Below, one piece after another: positions 48,423 through 59,933 of a stretch of DNA of 64,000 bases. Origin of the DNA: Cognatundibacterium oligocarboniphilum (lineage in GTDB: Bacteria; Pseudomonadota; Gammaproteobacteria; Burkholderiales; Burkholderiaceae_D); the NCBI RefSeq assembly GCF_013377855.1, contig NZ_JABXYJ010000002.1, positions 186,001 to 250,000 on the forward strand. Direction: 5' to 3'. Numbering within the stretch: position 1 is the first letter of the stretch; each line of letters opens with the position of its first letter. A program made the translations under genes and the position numbers. The notes under the pieces are model-generated. The model had not been told where the DNA came from. It saw only the letters and a list, made by a program, of their open reading frames with translations, and searched no databases.

Positions 48423-49718
48423 TTACATGTAAGTGGGCACCAAGCAATGCTTATGCTCGATGTGATATTCAAATTCTTCGCGGAAGTTCTTGACGAATGC
48501 ACGCACGGGCATGGCTGCAGCATCACCCAATGCACAAATTGTTTTGCCCTGAATGTTATCGGCAATGGCATTCAGCATATCGAGATCTTCTGGACGACCC
48601 TGCCCATGCTCAATACGATGCACCATGCGATACAACCAGCCAGTTCCTTCACGGCAAGGAGTACATTGTCCGCAAGACTCTTCAAAATAAAAATACGATA
48701 AACGCTCAAGGGATTTCACCATACAACGCGTTTCATCCATCACAATCACAGCTCCGGATCCCAACATGGAACCTGCTTTAGCAATGGAATCGTAATCAAG
48801 ATCAGTATTCATCATGACGTCGCCGACAATCACCGGTGCGGAAGATCCGCCTGGAATCACTGCCTTGATTTTTTTACCGCCACGCATGCCACCAGCCAGT
48901 TCAAGCAAGGTAGCAAATGGTGTCCCGAGAGGTATTTCATAATTACCAGGACGCTCTACATCGCCGGAAATTGAGAAGATTTTTGTACCGCCGTTGTTCG
49001 GTTTGCCAAGTGCAGCATAATTCTCACCACCCATCGCCAGGATAAATGGGACTGCTGCAAAAGTTTCAGTATTATTGATTGTGGTTGGCTTGCCATATAA
49101 ACCAAAACTGGCAGGGAATGGCGGCTTGAAACGCGGCTGACCTTTTTTCCCTTCCAGGGATTCGAGCAATGCTGTTTCCTCACCGCAGATGTAGGCGCCA
49201 TAGCCATGAAATGCGTGCAACTGAAAATTGAACTCGGAGCCGGCAATATTATTACCTAACATCCCTGCAGCACGCGCTTCCTCAAGCGCCTCTTCAAAAC
49301 GATCGTACTCAGCGAAAATCTCACCGTGGATATAGTTATAGCCGACACTGATACCCATGGCATACGCACCAATCGCCATCCCCTCGATCAGGGCATGCGG
49401 ATTGTAGCGAATAATATCCCGGTCTTTAAATGTGCCTGGCTCACCTTCATCTGTATTACAGACCAGATATTTCTGCCCTGGAAACTGGCGGGGCATGAAA
49501 CTCCATTTCAATCCTGTCGGGAAACCCGCACCACCACGTCCACGTAATGAAGATGCTTTTAGCTCGGCAATCACTTGCTCAGGCGGGACTTTTTCGGACA
49601 AAATGCGCTTTAAAGATTCGTACCCGCCACGGGCCACGTAATCTTGCAGGTGCCAGTTTTTACCATCCAAGCCTGCCAGAATTAAAGGCTTAATATGGCG
49701 ATTATGCAGACTCGTCAT
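48423..49718 (-). CDS. nuoF: NADH-quinone oxidoreductase subunit F
   Basis: 431 residues. NADH and FMN are bound by the glycine-rich [13 protein letters not shown] near residue 60 and the following Rossmann-like core; the N3 4Fe-4S cluster is bound by [10 protein letters not shown] and a later cysteine in ICALGDAA. It is the NADH entry point of complex I. Its start overlaps the nuoE stop by one base. Confidence 0.98.
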   Translation of the reverse strand: MTSLHNRHIKPLILAGLDGKNWHLQDYVARGGYESLKRILSEKVPPEQVIAELKASSLRGRGGAGFPTGLKWSFMPRQFPGQKYLVCNTDEGEPGTFKDRDIIRYNPHALIEGMAIGAYAMGISVGYNYIHGEIFAEYDRFEEALEEARAAGMLGNNIAGSEFNFQLHAFHGYGAYICGEETALLESLEGKKGQPRFKPPFPASFGLYGKPTTINNTETFAAVPFILAMGGENYAALGKPNNGGTKIFSISGDVERPGNYEIPLGTPFATLLELAGGMRGGKKIKAVIPGGSSAPVIVGDVMMNTDLDYDSIAKAGSMLGSGAVIVMDETRCMVKSLERLSYFYFEESCGQCTPCREGTGWLYRMVHRIEHGQGRPEDLDMLNAIADNIQGKTICALGDAAAMPVRAFVKNFREEFEYHIEHKHCLVPTYM

Positions 49719-50212
49719 TATTTACCTGCCTCTTTCAACTCATTGACAAGGCTGTCAATTTTCTCATTCGACATGAAGCTGCACATACGCTTATTATTCA
49801 CCAGCATCACGGGAGCATCACCGCAAGCGCCCATGCACTCGCCCTCAACCAAGGTGAAATGACCATCAGCCGTCGTTTCTTTGTAATCAATACCTAATTT
49901 CTGTTTCAGATGATGTGCGGCACGCTCACCACCAGACAAGGCACAAGGAAGATTCGTACAAACTGAAATTTTGAATTTTCCAACCGGTTTTGTGCTGTAC
50001 ATATTGTAGAAGGTCGCAACCTCCTGGACTGCAACGGCGGGCATTCCGATATAGTCTGCCAGAGTCTGCATGACCTCCGGGGAAACCCAGCCAGTCTCAT
50101 CCTGTGCAATAGCTAAAGCAGCCATGACAGCGGATTGCCGCTGATCTGCCGGAAACTTTGCCAGTTCACGATCAATTTTTTTAAATGCCTGCTCTGATAA
50201 CACCATAGCCAA
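49718..50212 (-). CDS. nuoE: NADH-quinone oxidoreductase subunit E
   Basis: 164 residues, thioredoxin-like fold. The N1a 2Fe-2S cluster is bound by C-x4-C (CTNLPC) and C-x3-C ([10 protein letters not shown]). It pairs with NuoF in the NADH dehydrogenase module. It lies 28 bp after nuoD. Confidence 0.98.
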   Translation of the reverse strand: MAMVLSEQAFKKIDRELAKFPADQRQSAVMAALAIAQDETGWVSPEVMQTLADYIGMPAVAVQEVATFYNMYSTKPVGKFKISVCTNLPCALSGGERAAHHLKQKLGIDYKETTADGHFTLVEGECMGACGDAPVMLVNNKRMCSFMSNEKIDSLVNELKEAGK

Positions 50213-50240
50213 TGCCTCGAATCAACGCAAAATCACGTTT

Positions 50241-51494
50241 TTATCTATCAATCTCACCAAACACAATATCCTGAGTACCGATGATGGTGACAGCATCGGC
50301 AATCATGTGACCTTTTGCCATCTCATCCAGACCTTGCAGATGCGCGTACCCAGGTGCACGGATTTTCAAACGATAAGGCTTATTCGCACCATCCGACATC
50401 AGATAAATACCAAACTCACCTTTAGGGTGCTCAACAGCAGCGTACGCCTCACCCGCCGGAACATGGAAGCCTTCCGAAAATAGTTTGAAGTGATGAATCA
50501 GCTCTTCCATGTTGGACTTCATGTTGACACGATGAGGTGGCGAAACCTTATGGTTACCACTGATCACCGGCCCCTGATTATTTCTCAGCCATTCGATGCA
50601 TTGCCGGATAATCCGGTTCGATTGACGCATTTCTTCAACCCGGACCAGATAACGGTCATAACTGTCGCCATTGACACCAACAGGGATATCAAAATCGAGC
50701 AGATCATAAACTTCGTAAGGCTGCTTTTTACGCAAGTCCCACTCCACACCAGATCCACGCAACATAGGGCCAGTAAAACCCATTGCTTTGGCGCGCTCAG
50801 GAGAAACAACACCGATACCAACCAAGCGCTGCTTCCAGATACGATTATCGGTCAGCAGAGTTTCATATTCATCTACGTAACCCGGGAAACGATTTGTGAA
50901 GTCTTCAATGAAATCAAGTAAAGAACCCTGACGATTCTCATTCATCTGACGCATTGCCTTTTCATTTTTCAAGGCAGACGTTGTGAACTGTGGCATTTGC
51001 TCAGGCAAATCGCGGTAAACACCGCCAGGGCGATAATATGCCGCATGCAAACGTGCACCTGAGACTGCCTCATAGCAATCCATCAGATCTTCGCGTTCGC
51101 GGAAGGCATACAAAAATACGGCCATTGCACCGACGTCAAGCGCATGGGCACCAATCCACAGCAAATGATTCAGCAGTCGCGTAATCTCATCAAACATTAC
51201 GCGGATATACTGAGCGCGCAATGGAACTTCCAACCCCAGCATCTTCTCAATAGCCATGACATAAGCATGCTCATTAGCCATCATGGATACATAATCGAGA
51301 CGATCCATGTAAGGTACGGATTGCAGGAAAGTTTTTTGTTCCGCCAACTTCTCAGTCGCACGATGAAGCAGACCAATGTGCGGATCGGCACGCTGAATAA
51401 CTTCACCATCAAGCTCCAGAACCAGGCGCAAAACGCCGTGAGCAGCAGGATGTTGAGGCCCAAAGTTGAGCGTGTAGTTCTTTATCTCAGCCAT
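50241..51494 (-). CDS. nuoD: NADH-quinone oxidoreductase subunit D
   Basis: 417 residues, 49-kDa subunit family related to NiFe-hydrogenase large subunits. The N-terminal [14 protein letters not shown] loop lines the quinone site with its conserved histidine, and the C-terminal DIVFGEIDR is the family signature. It is separate from nuoC, unlike the fused NuoCD of E. coli. Its start overlaps the nuoC stop by one base. Confidence 0.98.
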   Translation of the reverse strand: MAEIKNYTLNFGPQHPAAHGVLRLVLELDGEVIQRADPHIGLLHRATEKLAEQKTFLQSVPYMDRLDYVSMMANEHAYVMAIEKMLGLEVPLRAQYIRVMFDEITRLLNHLLWIGAHALDVGAMAVFLYAFREREDLMDCYEAVSGARLHAAYYRPGGVYRDLPEQMPQFTTSALKNEKAMRQMNENRQGSLLDFIEDFTNRFPGYVDEYETLLTDNRIWKQRLVGIGVVSPERAKAMGFTGPMLRGSGVEWDLRKKQPYEVYDLLDFDIPVGVNGDSYDRYLVRVEEMRQSNRIIRQCIEWLRNNQGPVISGNHKVSPPHRVNMKSNMEELIHHFKLFSEGFHVPAGEAYAAVEHPKGEFGIYLMSDGANKPYRLKIRAPGYAHLQGLDEMAKGHMIADAVTIIGTQDIVFGEIDR

Positions 51495-52090
51495 TATTTC
51501 ATCCCGTAATTTTCTTCACGGATAACACGTGGTGTATTTTCGCGCGGCTCAACCGTGACCGGCTGATACACAACACGCTTCTGATCAGCGTCATATCGCA
51601 TCTCAACATAACCAGAAACTGGGAAATCCTTACGGAAAGGGTGTCCAATAAAGCCATAGTCTGTCAGAATCCGACGCAAATCGTTATGGCCATCGAACAA
51701 AATACCGAAGAGATCAAACGCCTCACGCTCATACCAGTTTGCGGCATTCCAGACATCACAAACAGATGGAATCAACGGCATATCATCATCAATGGCAAAA
51801 ACCCTGACCCGCAAACGCCAGTTATGCTCAATCGACAACAAATGGGATACAACCGCAAAGCGGGCGCCCTCCCAAGAACCATCACCATACGAGGAATAAT
51901 CAACACCACAAAGATCAATCAGCTCTTCGAAACAGGTATCAGAATGATCGCGCAGATCGCGCATAACCGACAGATAGTCAGCAGGAGCAACGACAACAGT
52001 CAGCTCATCCAATGCATTCCTTGACTCAAGAACACGACCCCCCAAGACTGACGTAACCGCCGCCTCAAGTTTCTCTAATTTGGTTGTCAT
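51494..52090 (-). CDS. nuoC: NADH-quinone oxidoreductase subunit C
   Basis: 198 residues, 30-kDa subunit. The family signature ERE-x-FDLFGI-x-F-x-GH is visible as [21 protein letters not shown] broken by one residue, followed by GHPFRKDFP. It packs against NuoD in the hydrophilic arm. It lies 29 bp after nuoB. Confidence 0.97.
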   Translation of the reverse strand: MTTKLEKLEAAVTSVLGGRVLESRNALDELTVVVAPADYLSVMRDLRDHSDTCFEELIDLCGVDYSSYGDGSWEGARFAVVSHLLSIEHNWRLRVRVFAIDDDMPLIPSVCDVWNAANWYEREAFDLFGILFDGHNDLRRILTDYGFIGHPFRKDFPVSGYVEMRYDADQKRVVYQPVTVEPRENTPRVIREENYGMK

Positions 52091-52119
52091 AATAAAAGGC
52101 TACCCTAACAATCTGACGA

Positions 52120-52596
52120 TCAGCGCGCGATAGTATTCGTACGTTTAATCTTATTCTGCAACTGAATCACCCCATAAATCAGCGCTTCAGCTGTCGGCGG
52201 ACACCCCGGCACATAAATATCAACCGGAACAATCCGGTCACAACCACGAACAACCGAATACGAATAGTGATAATAACCACCACCATTCGCGCACGATCCC
52301 ATAGAAATCACCCAACGAGGCTCAGCCATCTGATCATAAACTTTACGCAAAGCCGGCGCCATTTTATTACACAGGGTTCCCGCAACAATCATGACATCGG
52401 ACTGACGAGGCGAAGGACGAAAGACCACACCAAACCGATCAAGATCATAACGGGATGCACCTGCATGCATCATCTCGACTGCGCAACATGCCAAGCCAAA
52501 AGTCATTGGCCACATTGACCCGGTACGCGTCCAATTAATCAGCTTATCAGCAGTCGTAGTAACAAAACCTTCGCTCAATACACCTTCAATAGCCAT
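52120..52596 (-). CDS. nuoB: NADH-quinone oxidoreductase subunit B
   Basis: 158 residues from the ATG at 52596 ([11 protein letters not shown]). The open frame begins two codons earlier at a TTG, but the ATG matches the family start and GGAG lies about 10 bases upstream. The N2 4Fe-4S cluster is bound by the tandem cysteines in [10 protein letters not shown] and those in GSCANGG and VPGCPPT. N2 is the last cluster before ubiquinone. Confidence 0.97.
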   Translation of the reverse strand: MAIEGVLSEGFVTTTADKLINWTRTGSMWPMTFGLACCAVEMMHAGASRYDLDRFGVVFRPSPRQSDVMIVAGTLCNKMAPALRKVYDQMAEPRWVISMGSCANGGGYYHYSYSVVRGCDRIVPVDIYVPGCPPTAEALIYGVIQLQNKIKRTNTIAR

Positions 52597-52602
52597 AATC
52601 AA

Positions 52603-52962
52603 TCACTCCCAATCCAGAGCGCCTTTTTTCCAGATGTACCAAAAACCAACTGCAAATTCGAGCACAAAGCCCAGCATAATCAAGAAACCAGACCATCCCA
52701 GATCACGCATTGCAACGCCCCAGGGAAAGAAAAACGCCGTCTCAAGATCAAACAGAATAAACAGAATCGCAATCAAATAATAGCGAACATCAAACTTCAT
52801 ACGCGCATCTTCAAATGCTTCGAAGCCACACTCATAGGCAGATGTTTTTTGAGAATCCGGCTTATACGGAGCAAGAATTCGCCCCAACAATTGCGGCACC
52901 ACACCAACTCCGATGCCAACCAGAATAAAGAGAAGAACTGGGAAATAATTTTCGAGGTTCAC
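52603..52962 (-). CDS. nuoA: NADH-quinone oxidoreductase subunit A, GTG start
   Basis: 119 residues with three membrane helices. The conserved [21 protein letters not shown] loop lies between the first two helices and contacts the quinone site. The start is GTG at 52962. It is the first gene of the nuo operon and lies 112 bp after tRNA-Leu; the promoter may be there or further upstream with the tRNA. Confidence 0.97.
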   Translation of the reverse strand: MNLENYFPVLLFILVGIGVGVVPQLLGRILAPYKPDSQKTSAYECGFEAFEDARMKFDVRYYLIAILFILFDLETAFFFPWGVAMRDLGWSGFLIMLGFVLEFAVGFWYIWKKGALDWE

Positions 52963-53074
52963 GTTAGGCTACCTGTAATTGAACGCCATATGAAGCACAC
53001 TGTTCACTCCTGATTTACATTCACGATAAACAGCCACTTCCTCGACCAAGCCATAAAATTTTTGGCTTATTTTT

Positions 53075-53159
53075 TGGTGCCGACGACGAGACTCGAACTC
53101 GTACAGCTTTCGCCACTACCCCCTCAAGATAGCGTGTCTACCAATTTCACCACGTCGGC
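53075..53159 (-). tRNA. tRNA-Leu (GAG)
   Basis: 85 bases with CCA encoded and a long variable arm, typical of tRNA-Leu. Acceptor arms GCCGACG and CGTCGGC pair fully; the anticodon loop TTGAGGG gives GAG. It sits between secG and nuoA, as in many Burkholderiales. Confidence 0.97.
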
Positions 53160-53170
53160 ATAAGCCCGAT

Positions 53171-53199
53171 ATTCTACTATGTCTAACCTCATTGTTCAA
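53171..53199 (-). promoter_or_regulatory. Promoter of tRNA-Leu
   Basis: Leftward: TTGAAC (53199-53194), a 17-base spacer and TAGAAT (53176-53171). This is a good sigma-70 match placed 12 bases before the tRNA-Leu 5' end. It may also feed the nuo operon. Confidence 0.7.
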
Positions 53200-53243
53200 C
53201 GCACAATTGCGGATATCCAATATTTTTTTACCGGGCAATAAAT

Positions 53244-53603
53244 TTATTTTGGAATCTGATTTCCAGAAGTACCAGATTCAACCGGAGCAGATGCGGGAGC
53301 CGCAATAGTTGTTGCAGGCTTGGCGGAAACCGGCAAATTATCCATGACACCACCCGCCACTTTTTTACCAGAACCAACCACGCCCAGCGCAAGAGTTGCA
53401 CCAAAAAATATGACTGCTGCCACACCCGTGGAACGAGACAAAAAATTTGAAGAGCCAGTTGCACCAAACAAGCTACCAGAAGCGCCAGAACCAAACGAAG
53501 CCCCCATGTCCGCACCCTTACCGTGCTGCAACAAAACCAGACCAACAATTGCCAGAGCAGACAAAACCTGAACGACGACTATCAAAGTAAAAAAAGCTTG
53601 CAT
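53244..53603 (-). CDS. secG: Preprotein translocase subunit SecG
   Basis: 119 residues from the ATG at 53603 (MQAFFTLIVVVQVLSAL); the frame opens eight codons earlier at a TTG that is less likely. Two membrane helices (about 2-22 and 53-73) flank the conserved LLQHGKGADMGASFGSGAS loop. The C-terminal tail is Ala/Pro/Val-rich. SecG assists SecYE in protein export. It follows tpiA by 44 bp, a conserved pair. Confidence 0.95.
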   Translation of the reverse strand: MQAFFTLIVVVQVLSALAIVGLVLLQHGKGADMGASFGSGASGSLFGATGSSNFLSRSTGVAAVIFFGATLALGVVGSGKKVAGGVMDNLPVSAKPATTIAAPASAPVESGTSGNQIPK

Positions 53604-53647
53604 TCCAACACCTAAAAATTTAATCAATCAAAAGAAAACAGCATCAG

Positions 53648-54397
53648 TCAGACTGCCGCAACAATCGCCAGAAAATCCGCAGACTTCAATGCAGCGCCGC
53701 CAATCAGCCCACCATCAATATCCGCCATACACAACAGCTCGGCAGCATTATCGGGCTTCATACTGCCACCATACAAAATACGCACAACATTTGCAGCGGC
53801 AGCGTCCCTGACAGTGACCTGCTGACGCAGAAATGCATGAACATCCTGAGCCATCTGCGGTGTCGCAGTTTTCCCTGTACCAATTGCCCACACCGGTTCG
53901 TAGGCGATAACGAGACGCGACAACTGCCCCACATCCAAGACATCCAGCACAGCACACAACTGTCCTGCAACCACAGAATTCGTCTGCCCACTTTCACGCT
54001 GCTCAAGCGTTTCCCCGACACACAAAACAGGAGTCAGATTATTAGCCAGCGCCTGCAAAACCTTCTGCGCCGTCAACTCATCAGATTCCGCATGATATGC
54101 ACGCCGCTCAGAATGGCCGATTATCACATACCGGCAAGCGCAGTCTGCCAGCATTGCCGCTGACACTTCACCAGTAAAAGCCCCATGCGGGTGAGCGGAT
54201 ACATCCTGCGCTCCCCAGGCAACAGCACTTTTCGCCAGTATTTCGGCACACTGAGACAAATATGGCGCAGGCGCGCACACCAGAATGTCGCACGCAGGAG
54301 TAGTTGACACTCCCGCTAAAATTTCTGAAAGAAGCAAACGGTTTGCGGAAAAACTACCGTTCATTTTCCAGTTACCAGCAATAAGTTTGCGTCGCAT
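53648..54397 (-). CDS. tpiA: Triosephosphate isomerase
   Basis: 249 residues, a TIM barrel of normal length. Catalytic residues are visible: lysine in GNWKMNG (8-14), histidine in IIGHSERR and glutamate in [12 protein letters not shown], plus the phosphate loop YGGSMKPDN. It interconverts dihydroxyacetone phosphate and glyceraldehyde-3-phosphate. The order quinone reductase-tpiA-secG is conserved in related genomes. Confidence 0.98.
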   Translation of the reverse strand: MRRKLIAGNWKMNGSFSANRLLLSEILAGVSTTPACDILVCAPAPYLSQCAEILAKSAVAWGAQDVSAHPHGAFTGEVSAAMLADCACRYVIIGHSERRAYHAESDELTAQKVLQALANNLTPVLCVGETLEQRESGQTNSVVAGQLCAVLDVLDVGQLSRLVIAYEPVWAIGTGKTATPQMAQDVHAFLRQQVTVRDAAAANVVRILYGGSMKPDNAAELLCMADIDGGLIGGAALKSADFLAIVAAV

Positions 54398-54537
54398 AGT
54401 AAGCCAAATATAAATAACCGTCTATTGTATCCCGCTGCACAGGAGACGGTCAAACAAGGAAGCAATATACCAACGCCAACAGTAATCGGCACCCGATGGA
54501 TTGAACCTCATATCAAAGGAAAAACGGGCTCACCCCA

Positions 54538-55524
54538 TCAGACTGGATTGATCTGCAGCATAATTTTTCCGATATGCGTGCCCTCTTCCATCATTTTGTG
54601 TGCCAGATCAGCGCGCTCCAGCGGAAAAACATGATGAATGACAGGCACAATCTCCTTTTTTTCAAGCAAAGGCCAGACCCTGGACTGCAATTGGGCGGCA
54701 ATGGCAGCCTTGAAAGCAGGAGGACGTGGGCGCAACGTAGAACCGGTAATTGTCAATCTTCTCCTTAAAACCTGCCCCAGATCAACTGACGCAGAGGAGC
54801 CGCCCAATAGCGCGATAATCACCAGCCGTCCATCATCCGCAAGACAATCAACCTCCTGGGGAACATAGCTCCCGGCAACCATGTCGAGAATAACGTCAAC
54901 CCCCTTGCCGGCCGTCAACCCCTTTACCACCTCCGGAAATTTCTCAGTTTTATAATTAATCGCACGCTCAGCCCCCAGTTTTTCAGCGGCACGGCATTTT
55001 TCATCATTTCCTGCAGTCACAAATACCCGGTGCCCCATTGCTTTTGCAATCTGAATTGCAGCAACACCGATGCCGGAAGTCCCGCCCTGAACCAGCAAAG
55101 TTTGTCCCGGTGCAAGTCCTGCACGATCAAACACATTACTCCAGACAGTGAAATAAGTTTCCGGCAGCGATGCCGCCTCAAGCAAACTCAAACCATCAGG
55201 TATCCGCAGACATTGCCCTACTGGAGCGACGCAATACTCCGCATATCCACCGCCCTGCACCAGCGCACAAACACGGCTACCTAATTCAAACCCAGAGCCC
55301 TCCAGGTCGCCGCCAACAACTTCACCCGACACTTCCAGCCCGGGAATATCCGAGGCGCCAGCAGGAACCGGGTAAAATCCAAGTCTCTGGAGAACATCCG
55401 GCCGGTTAACGCCAGCTGCATGTACCCGAATCAAGACCTCACTACGCTGAGGAACAGGAATATCACGCTCACACAAACATAACATTTCTGGTGCTCCGTA
55501 AGCACTGATTTCGATCGCCCGCAT
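54538..55524 (-). CDS. NAD(P)H-quinone oxidoreductase, zeta-crystallin type
   Basis: 328 residues, medium-chain dehydrogenase family without zinc ligands. An N-terminal GroES-like domain (about 25-110) is followed by the cofactor-binding motif GGTSGIGVAAIQIAKAMGH (about 146-164). Similar to PIG3/QOR2-type quinone reductases that reduce quinones with NADPH. It lies between pnp and tpiA; the 140 bp downstream hold nothing recognisable. Confidence 0.93.
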   Translation of the reverse strand: MRAIEISAYGAPEMLCLCERDIPVPQRSEVLIRVHAAGVNRPDVLQRLGFYPVPAGASDIPGLEVSGEVVGGDLEGSGFELGSRVCALVQGGGYAEYCVAPVGQCLRIPDGLSLLEAASLPETYFTVWSNVFDRAGLAPGQTLLVQGGTSGIGVAAIQIAKAMGHRVFVTAGNDEKCRAAEKLGAERAINYKTEKFPEVVKGLTAGKGVDVILDMVAGSYVPQEVDCLADDGRLVIIALLGGSSASVDLGQVLRRRLTITGSTLRPRPPAFKAAIAAQLQSRVWPLLEKKEIVPVIHHVFPLERADLAHKMMEEGTHIGKIMLQINPV

Positions 55525-55561
55525 GATGGCCTCCTGATAAAAAACGATATTTTATGTCAAT

Positions 55562-55591
55562 AAAAAAAGCCCGCGCAATGCGCAGGCTTTT
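55562..55591 (-). terminator. Terminator of pnp
   Basis: AAAAGCC-c-GCGC-aat-GCGC-a-GGCTTTT; leftward the stem is followed by seven Ts. It lies just past the pnp stop codon, before the quinone reductase gene, so the latter probably has its own promoter. Confidence 0.9.
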
Positions 55592-55613
55592 CATCCGAAA
55601 TACGGAATAATGC

Positions 55614-57743
55614 TTATTGCTGCTGTTGCTGCTGACCTTCACCATCCGTCAATGCAGCCTTCATCGATAATTTAAAGCGGCCACGATCATCAGTTTCCAA
55701 TACCTTGACCCGAACCTGCTGACCTTCCTTCAGGTAATCAGCAACGGCATTGACGCGCTCGTTAGCAATCTGGCTGATATGCAGCAAACCATCCTTACCC
55801 GGCATGATCTGCACGATGGCACCGAAGTCCAGCAATTTCAGGACAGTCCCCTCATAAATTTTACCAACCTCAACTTCAGCCGTCAGCTCTTCAATGCGGC
55901 GCTTCGCTTCCTGACCTGCCGCGGCATCAACAGAAGCAATCGTAACCACACCCTCATCACTGATATCAATCTGAGTACCGGTTTCCTCAGTCAGCGCACG
56001 GATAACAGCGCCGCCCTTACCAATCACATCGCGGATTTTTTCCGGATTGATCTTGATCGTAATCAAGCGTGGCGCAAAGTCCGACAATTCCGTGCGAACA
56101 ACTGGGACAGCCTCCTGCATTTTGCCGAGAATATGAACGCGGCCTTCTTTGGCTTGCGCCAGGGCGACCTGCATAATTTCCTTGGTAATTCCCTGAATCT
56201 TGATATCCATCTGCAATGCAGTAATACCTTGGGCAGTACCGGCAACCTTAAAGTCCATATCTCCCAGATGATCTTCATCACCCAGAATATCCGTCAGAAC
56301 AGCAAATTTATTGCCTTCCTTGATAAGACCCATAGCAATACCAGCCACATGCGCCTTCATCGGCACACCGGCATCCATCAACGCCAGACAACCACCGCAA
56401 ACAGACGCCATGGATGAAGAACCGTTGGATTCGGTAATCTCAGAAACCAGACGAACAGAGTAGCTGAATTCATCAGCCTCAGGTAAAGCCGCCTGAAGTG
56501 CACGCTTAGCCAGACGGCCATGGCCGATTTCGCGACGCTTCGGTGTGCCGACACGACCAGTCTCACCAGTAGCGAAAGGTGGCATATTGTAGTGCAGCAT
56601 GAAGCGGTCAGAATATTCGCCCATCAGAGCATCGATCTTTTGCTCATCCCGCGCCGTACCAAGAGTGGCAATGACCAACGCCTGGGTTTCACCACGAGTG
56701 AACAGTGCAGTACCATGCGTGCGCGGCAACACGCCAGTACGGATCGTAATCGGACGCACGGTACGGGTGTCGCGACCATCAATACGTGGCTCACCTTCGA
56801 GAATCTGCGACCGGACAATTTTCGACTCCAGATCAAACAGAATATTTCCAACTTCAGCACCATCAGGTGCTGCCACACCCTGCGCAGCAGCTTGTTCAGC
56901 CAACGCCGCACTGACAGTACCCGCCGCCGCCTTCAGTTGCTCGGTACGCGCCTGCTTTTCTTTTGTCTGATAAGCAGAGCGCAACAGTGGTTCGGCAACT
57001 GCAGTCACAGCAGAGATCAGCACTTCATTTTTCGGTGCAGGCGACCATTCCACCTCAGGTTTGCCGCCATCACGGACCAGATCATGGATTGCATCAATCA
57101 CAGCCTTCATCTGCTCATGGCCAAACACTACCGCTCCCAGCATGACTTCTTCTGATAACTGCTGCGCTTCGGATTCAACCATCAGCACTGCCGCTTCAGT
57201 ACCCGCAACCACCAGATCCATCTGGGAGGATTTCAACTGTGTCGCTGTCGGATTCAGGACATACTGACCGTCAATATAACCAACACGGGCCGCACCTACC
57301 GGGCCGTTAAACGGAATGCCGGACAGGCAGATCGCCGCCGAGGCACCGATCATGGAAGCGATATCCGGATCAATTTCAGGATTCACCGACAAAACATGCA
57401 CGATCACCTGTACTTCGTTCAGATATCCCTCAGGAAATAACGGGCGGATCGGACGATCGATCAGGCGTGACGTCAGCGTTTCTTTCTCCGAAGGACGTCC
57501 TTCGCGCTTGAAAAAACCGCCAGGAATACGGCCAGCCGCATAGCTTTTTTCCATGTAATCAACAGTCAGGGGGAAGAAATCCTGACCAGGCTTAGCATCT
57601 TTCTTAGCAACAACGGTTGCCAATACAACGGTATCGTCAATCGACACCAGTACAGCACCAGAAGCCTGGCGTGCAATTTCTCCAGTTTCCAGCGTGACTG
57701 TATGCTGACCATATTGGAAGGTTTTGGTAACTTTATTAAACAC
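55614..57743 (-). CDS. pnp: Polyribonucleotide nucleotidyltransferase (PNPase), GTG start
   Basis: 709 residues. Two RNase PH-like domains, a helical linker, then a KH domain ([20 protein letters not shown]) and an S1 domain ([31 protein letters not shown] region) are visible. It degrades RNA 3' to 5' with phosphate and is part of the degradosome. The tail ends in a glutamine run. The start is GTG at 57743 with AGGA about 7 bases upstream. Its long leader contains repeated TTTGCCG motifs. Confidence 0.98.
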   Translation of the reverse strand: MFNKVTKTFQYGQHTVTLETGEIARQASGAVLVSIDDTVVLATVVAKKDAKPGQDFFPLTVDYMEKSYAAGRIPGGFFKREGRPSEKETLTSRLIDRPIRPLFPEGYLNEVQVIVHVLSVNPEIDPDIASMIGASAAICLSGIPFNGPVGAARVGYIDGQYVLNPTATQLKSSQMDLVVAGTEAAVLMVESEAQQLSEEVMLGAVVFGHEQMKAVIDAIHDLVRDGGKPEVEWSPAPKNEVLISAVTAVAEPLLRSAYQTKEKQARTEQLKAAAGTVSAALAEQAAAQGVAAPDGAEVGNILFDLESKIVRSQILEGEPRIDGRDTRTVRPITIRTGVLPRTHGTALFTRGETQALVIATLGTARDEQKIDALMGEYSDRFMLHYNMPPFATGETGRVGTPKRREIGHGRLAKRALQAALPEADEFSYSVRLVSEITESNGSSSMASVCGGCLALMDAGVPMKAHVAGIAMGLIKEGNKFAVLTDILGDEDHLGDMDFKVAGTAQGITALQMDIKIQGITKEIMQVALAQAKEGRVHILGKMQEAVPVVRTELSDFAPRLITIKINPEKIRDVIGKGGAVIRALTEETGTQIDISDEGVVTIASVDAAAGQEAKRRIEELTAEVEVGKIYEGTVLKLLDFGAIVQIMPGKDGLLHISQIANERVNAVADYLKEGQQVRVKVLETDDRGRFKLSMKAALTDGEGQQQQQQ

Positions 57744-57759
57744 AATGTGTCCTTTCTAT

Positions 57760-57865
57760 TTTGCCGACAGATTTTCAGGCGCTGTCGTTCACCTCACCAC
57801 AAGCAATCCTGCTGGATCGCTTTTTTGCCGATTTTCAGCGGATTTGCCGAAAATTTTGCCAAAAT
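57760..57865. repeat. Repeated TTTGCCG / GATTTTCAG motifs in the pnp leader
   Basis: Four copies of TTTGCC(G) and two of GATTTTCAG occur between the rpsO terminator and the pnp start, reading on the plus strand. In E. coli the pnp leader is processed by RNase III and PNPase for autocontrol; these repeats could form the comparable structure. The link is an inference. Confidence 0.45.
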
Positions 57866-57882
57866 CAATAACTCTCAGATAA

Positions 57883-57922
57883 GCAAAAAGCCTGCGACAG
57901 AAAACTGACGCAGGCTTTTTGC
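57883..57922 (-). terminator. Terminator of rpsO, within the rpsO-pnp gap
   Basis: GCAAAAAGCCTGCG (57883-57896) and CGCAGGCTTTTTGC (57909-57922) form a perfect 14-bp stem with a 12-base loop, followed leftward by little more than the paired T-tract. It lies 30 bp past the rpsO stop and should limit read-through into pnp. Confidence 0.9.
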
Positions 57923-57951
57923 TATAAATTTTTTGCCAGGTTCAGCAAGAA

Positions 57952-58221
57952 TTACTTACGCAGACCAAGCTTTTCGATCAGAGCGCGATAGCGGTTCAGA
58001 TCTTTTGCTTTCAAATAAGATAACAGGCTCTTACGACGGTTAACCATCATAATCAAACCACGACGGGAATGATGGTCTTTGGCATGGGCCTTGAAGTGAC
58101 CATTCAGGTCGTTAATACGCGCTGTCAGCAGGGCAACCTGAACTTCAGGAGAACCGGTATCGTTCTGACCACGGGCATTATCCGCAACAATCGCGGCTTT
58201 TGTATTTTTTTCGATAGACAT
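57952..58221 (-). CDS. rpsO: 30S ribosomal protein S15
   Basis: 89 residues from the ATG at 58221 ([15 protein letters not shown]), the family length; the frame is open further upstream without support. [33 protein letters not shown] is the conserved rRNA-binding region spread over the middle. It binds 16S rRNA helices 20-22 early in 30S assembly. It precedes pnp as in most proteobacteria. Confidence 0.98.
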   Translation of the reverse strand: MSIEKNTKAAIVADNARGQNDTGSPEVQVALLTARINDLNGHFKAHAKDHHSRRGLIMMVNRRKSLLSYLKAKDLNRYRALIEKLGLRK

Positions 58222-58283
58222 TTTTTTTCCTTTACATGCGATAGCAAGAGTCAAAAACCTCAGCAGCAACCTTCGCTATCGTG

Positions 58284-58310
58284 AAATAAAATCCCGCCGG
58301 AATGACGGGA
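58284..58310 (-). terminator. Terminator of leuA
   Basis: Leftward TCCCGTC-ATTCC-GGCGGGA (58310-58292) is a 7-bp stem with one G-U pair, followed by TTTTATTT. It separates leuA from rpsO. Confidence 0.85.
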
Positions 58311-58342
58311 CCCGAGATCATAACATGAAAAATCAAACCAGA

Positions 58343-59881
58343 TCAAATTTGCGGGTTCAGTTTCTCAGCTTTAGATTCCAGCTTATTTAATGCAGACAGA
58401 TAGGCCTTGGCCGAAGCGACCACGATATCAGGATCAGCGCCAACGCCATTCACGATCCGGCCGGATTTGGATAAGCGCATCGTCACCTCGCCCTGAGATT
58501 GTGTTCCTGTGGTGATCGCATTGACGGAAAACAGCAATAACTCTGCACCGCTGCTCACACGAGATTCAATCGCATTCACAATCGCATCTACAGGACCATT
58601 ACCGTTAGCCTCGCAACTGACTTCCTCTCCTTCCATGGAAAAAACCACCTTGGCGACCGGCAACTCTCCGGTTTCAGAACGTTGTGCCAATGATACGAAA
58701 TGAAACACATCACTACCGCTGGCCTGCTCTTCGTCGGAAACCAGCGCCAGAATATCTTCATCGAAAATCTCAGATTTACGGTCTGCCAGTTCTTTAAATC
58801 GCGTAAAAGCCGCATTTACTTCAGATTCAGAATCCAGCGCAATCCCCAACTCCTCCAGACGCTGTTTAAACGCATTCCGGCCGGATAATTTACCCAAAAC
58901 AATCTTATTCGCACTCCAGCCGACGTCTTCAGCTCGCATAATTTCATAGGTATCGCGTGCCTTGAGAATACCGTCCTGATGAATTCCGGACGCATGGGCA
59001 AACGCATTTGCGCCGACCACTGCCTTATTTGGCTGAACCGCAAAGCCCGTGATCTGGGAAACCAGTTTTGATGCCGGTACGATCTGCGCTGTATCAATTC
59101 CCAATTCCAGATTAAAGTAATCTTTACGGGTACGAACCGCCATCACAATTTCTTCCAATGCGGTATTACCAGCCCGCTCACCCAAACCGTTAATGGTGCA
59201 TTCGACCTGACGCGCACCGCCGATCATCACACCCGCCAGAGAGTTGGCAACTGCCATTCCCAAGTCGTTATGGCAATGCACAGACCAGATTGCCTTGTCG
59301 GAGTTCGGAATCCGTTCGCGCAAAGTCTTAAGCATATTTCCGTATAACTCTGGCACACCATATCCGACGGTGTCGGCAAAGTTAATGGTTGTCGCTCCCT
59401 TTTTAATCACCGCCTCAATCACCCGGCACAGAAAATCCACCTCGGAACGACTGCCATCTTCGGGACTGAATTCAACATCATCGGTAAAATTCCGGGCAAA
59501 ACGGACTGCCTGAATCGCCTGCTCCAATACCTGATCAGGGCTCATACGCAGTTTTTTTTCCATATGCAACGGAGAGGTTGCGATAAAAGTATGGATACGC
59601 TTTCGTTGCGCCGCCTGTAAAGCCTCAGCAGCCCTTGCGATATCTCGGTCATTTGCCCGCGACAGAGAGCAGATTGTGGAGTCCTTGATCGTTGCCGCAA
59701 TCGCTCTGATCGCCTCAAAATCACCCGGAGAGGCGGCTGCAAAACCAGCTTCAATCACATCCACTTTCAGGCGCTCCAGTTGTTTCGCGATCCTGATTTT
59801 CTCGTCCTTGGTCATGGAAGCGCCCGGAGACTGCTCGCCGTCACGCAACGTGGTATCGAATATGATGAGTTTATCTGTCAT
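58343..59881 (-). CDS. leuA: 2-isopropylmalate synthase
   Basis: 512 residues. The catalytic TIM barrel starts with [13 protein letters not shown] (R13, D14 metal-site region) and contains the H-x-H motif in [15 protein letters not shown]. The C-terminal LeuA regulatory domain (about 390-500) mediates leucine feedback inhibition. It condenses acetyl-CoA with 2-oxoisovalerate, the first committed step to leucine. The ribosome site is AGGAG before the ATG. Upstream lies a leucine-rich leader ORF, suggesting attenuation. Confidence 0.98.
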   Translation of the reverse strand: MTDKLIIFDTTLRDGEQSPGASMTKDEKIRIAKQLERLKVDVIEAGFAAASPGDFEAIRAIAATIKDSTICSLSRANDRDIARAAEALQAAQRKRIHTFIATSPLHMEKKLRMSPDQVLEQAIQAVRFARNFTDDVEFSPEDGSRSEVDFLCRVIEAVIKKGATTINFADTVGYGVPELYGNMLKTLRERIPNSDKAIWSVHCHNDLGMAVANSLAGVMIGGARQVECTINGLGERAGNTALEEIVMAVRTRKDYFNLELGIDTAQIVPASKLVSQITGFAVQPNKAVVGANAFAHASGIHQDGILKARDTYEIMRAEDVGWSANKIVLGKLSGRNAFKQRLEELGIALDSESEVNAAFTRFKELADRKSEIFDEDILALVSDEEQASGSDVFHFVSLAQRSETGELPVAKVVFSMEGEEVSCEANGNGPVDAIVNAIESRVSSGAELLLFSVNAITTGTQSQGEVTMRLSKSGRIVNGVGADPDIVVASAKAYLSALNKLESKAEKLNPQI

Positions 59882-59933
59882 GATTTTCTCCTGAAGTTAT
59901 TTGCGAAAAATGAATGTAGTGAGTGAAAATTCT

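Noticed and set aside
53050-53076. Rightward hairpin with T-tract beside tRNA-Leu (AAGCCA...TGGCTT)
   Set aside because: It points rightward where no rightward gene exists, and the T-tract runs into the tRNA CCA end; probably coincidental.
54398-54537. Rightward ORF and gap between tpiA and the quinone reductase
   Set aside because: The 69-codon ORF (54425-54634) overlaps the end of the quinone reductase on the other strand and shows no protein-like features.
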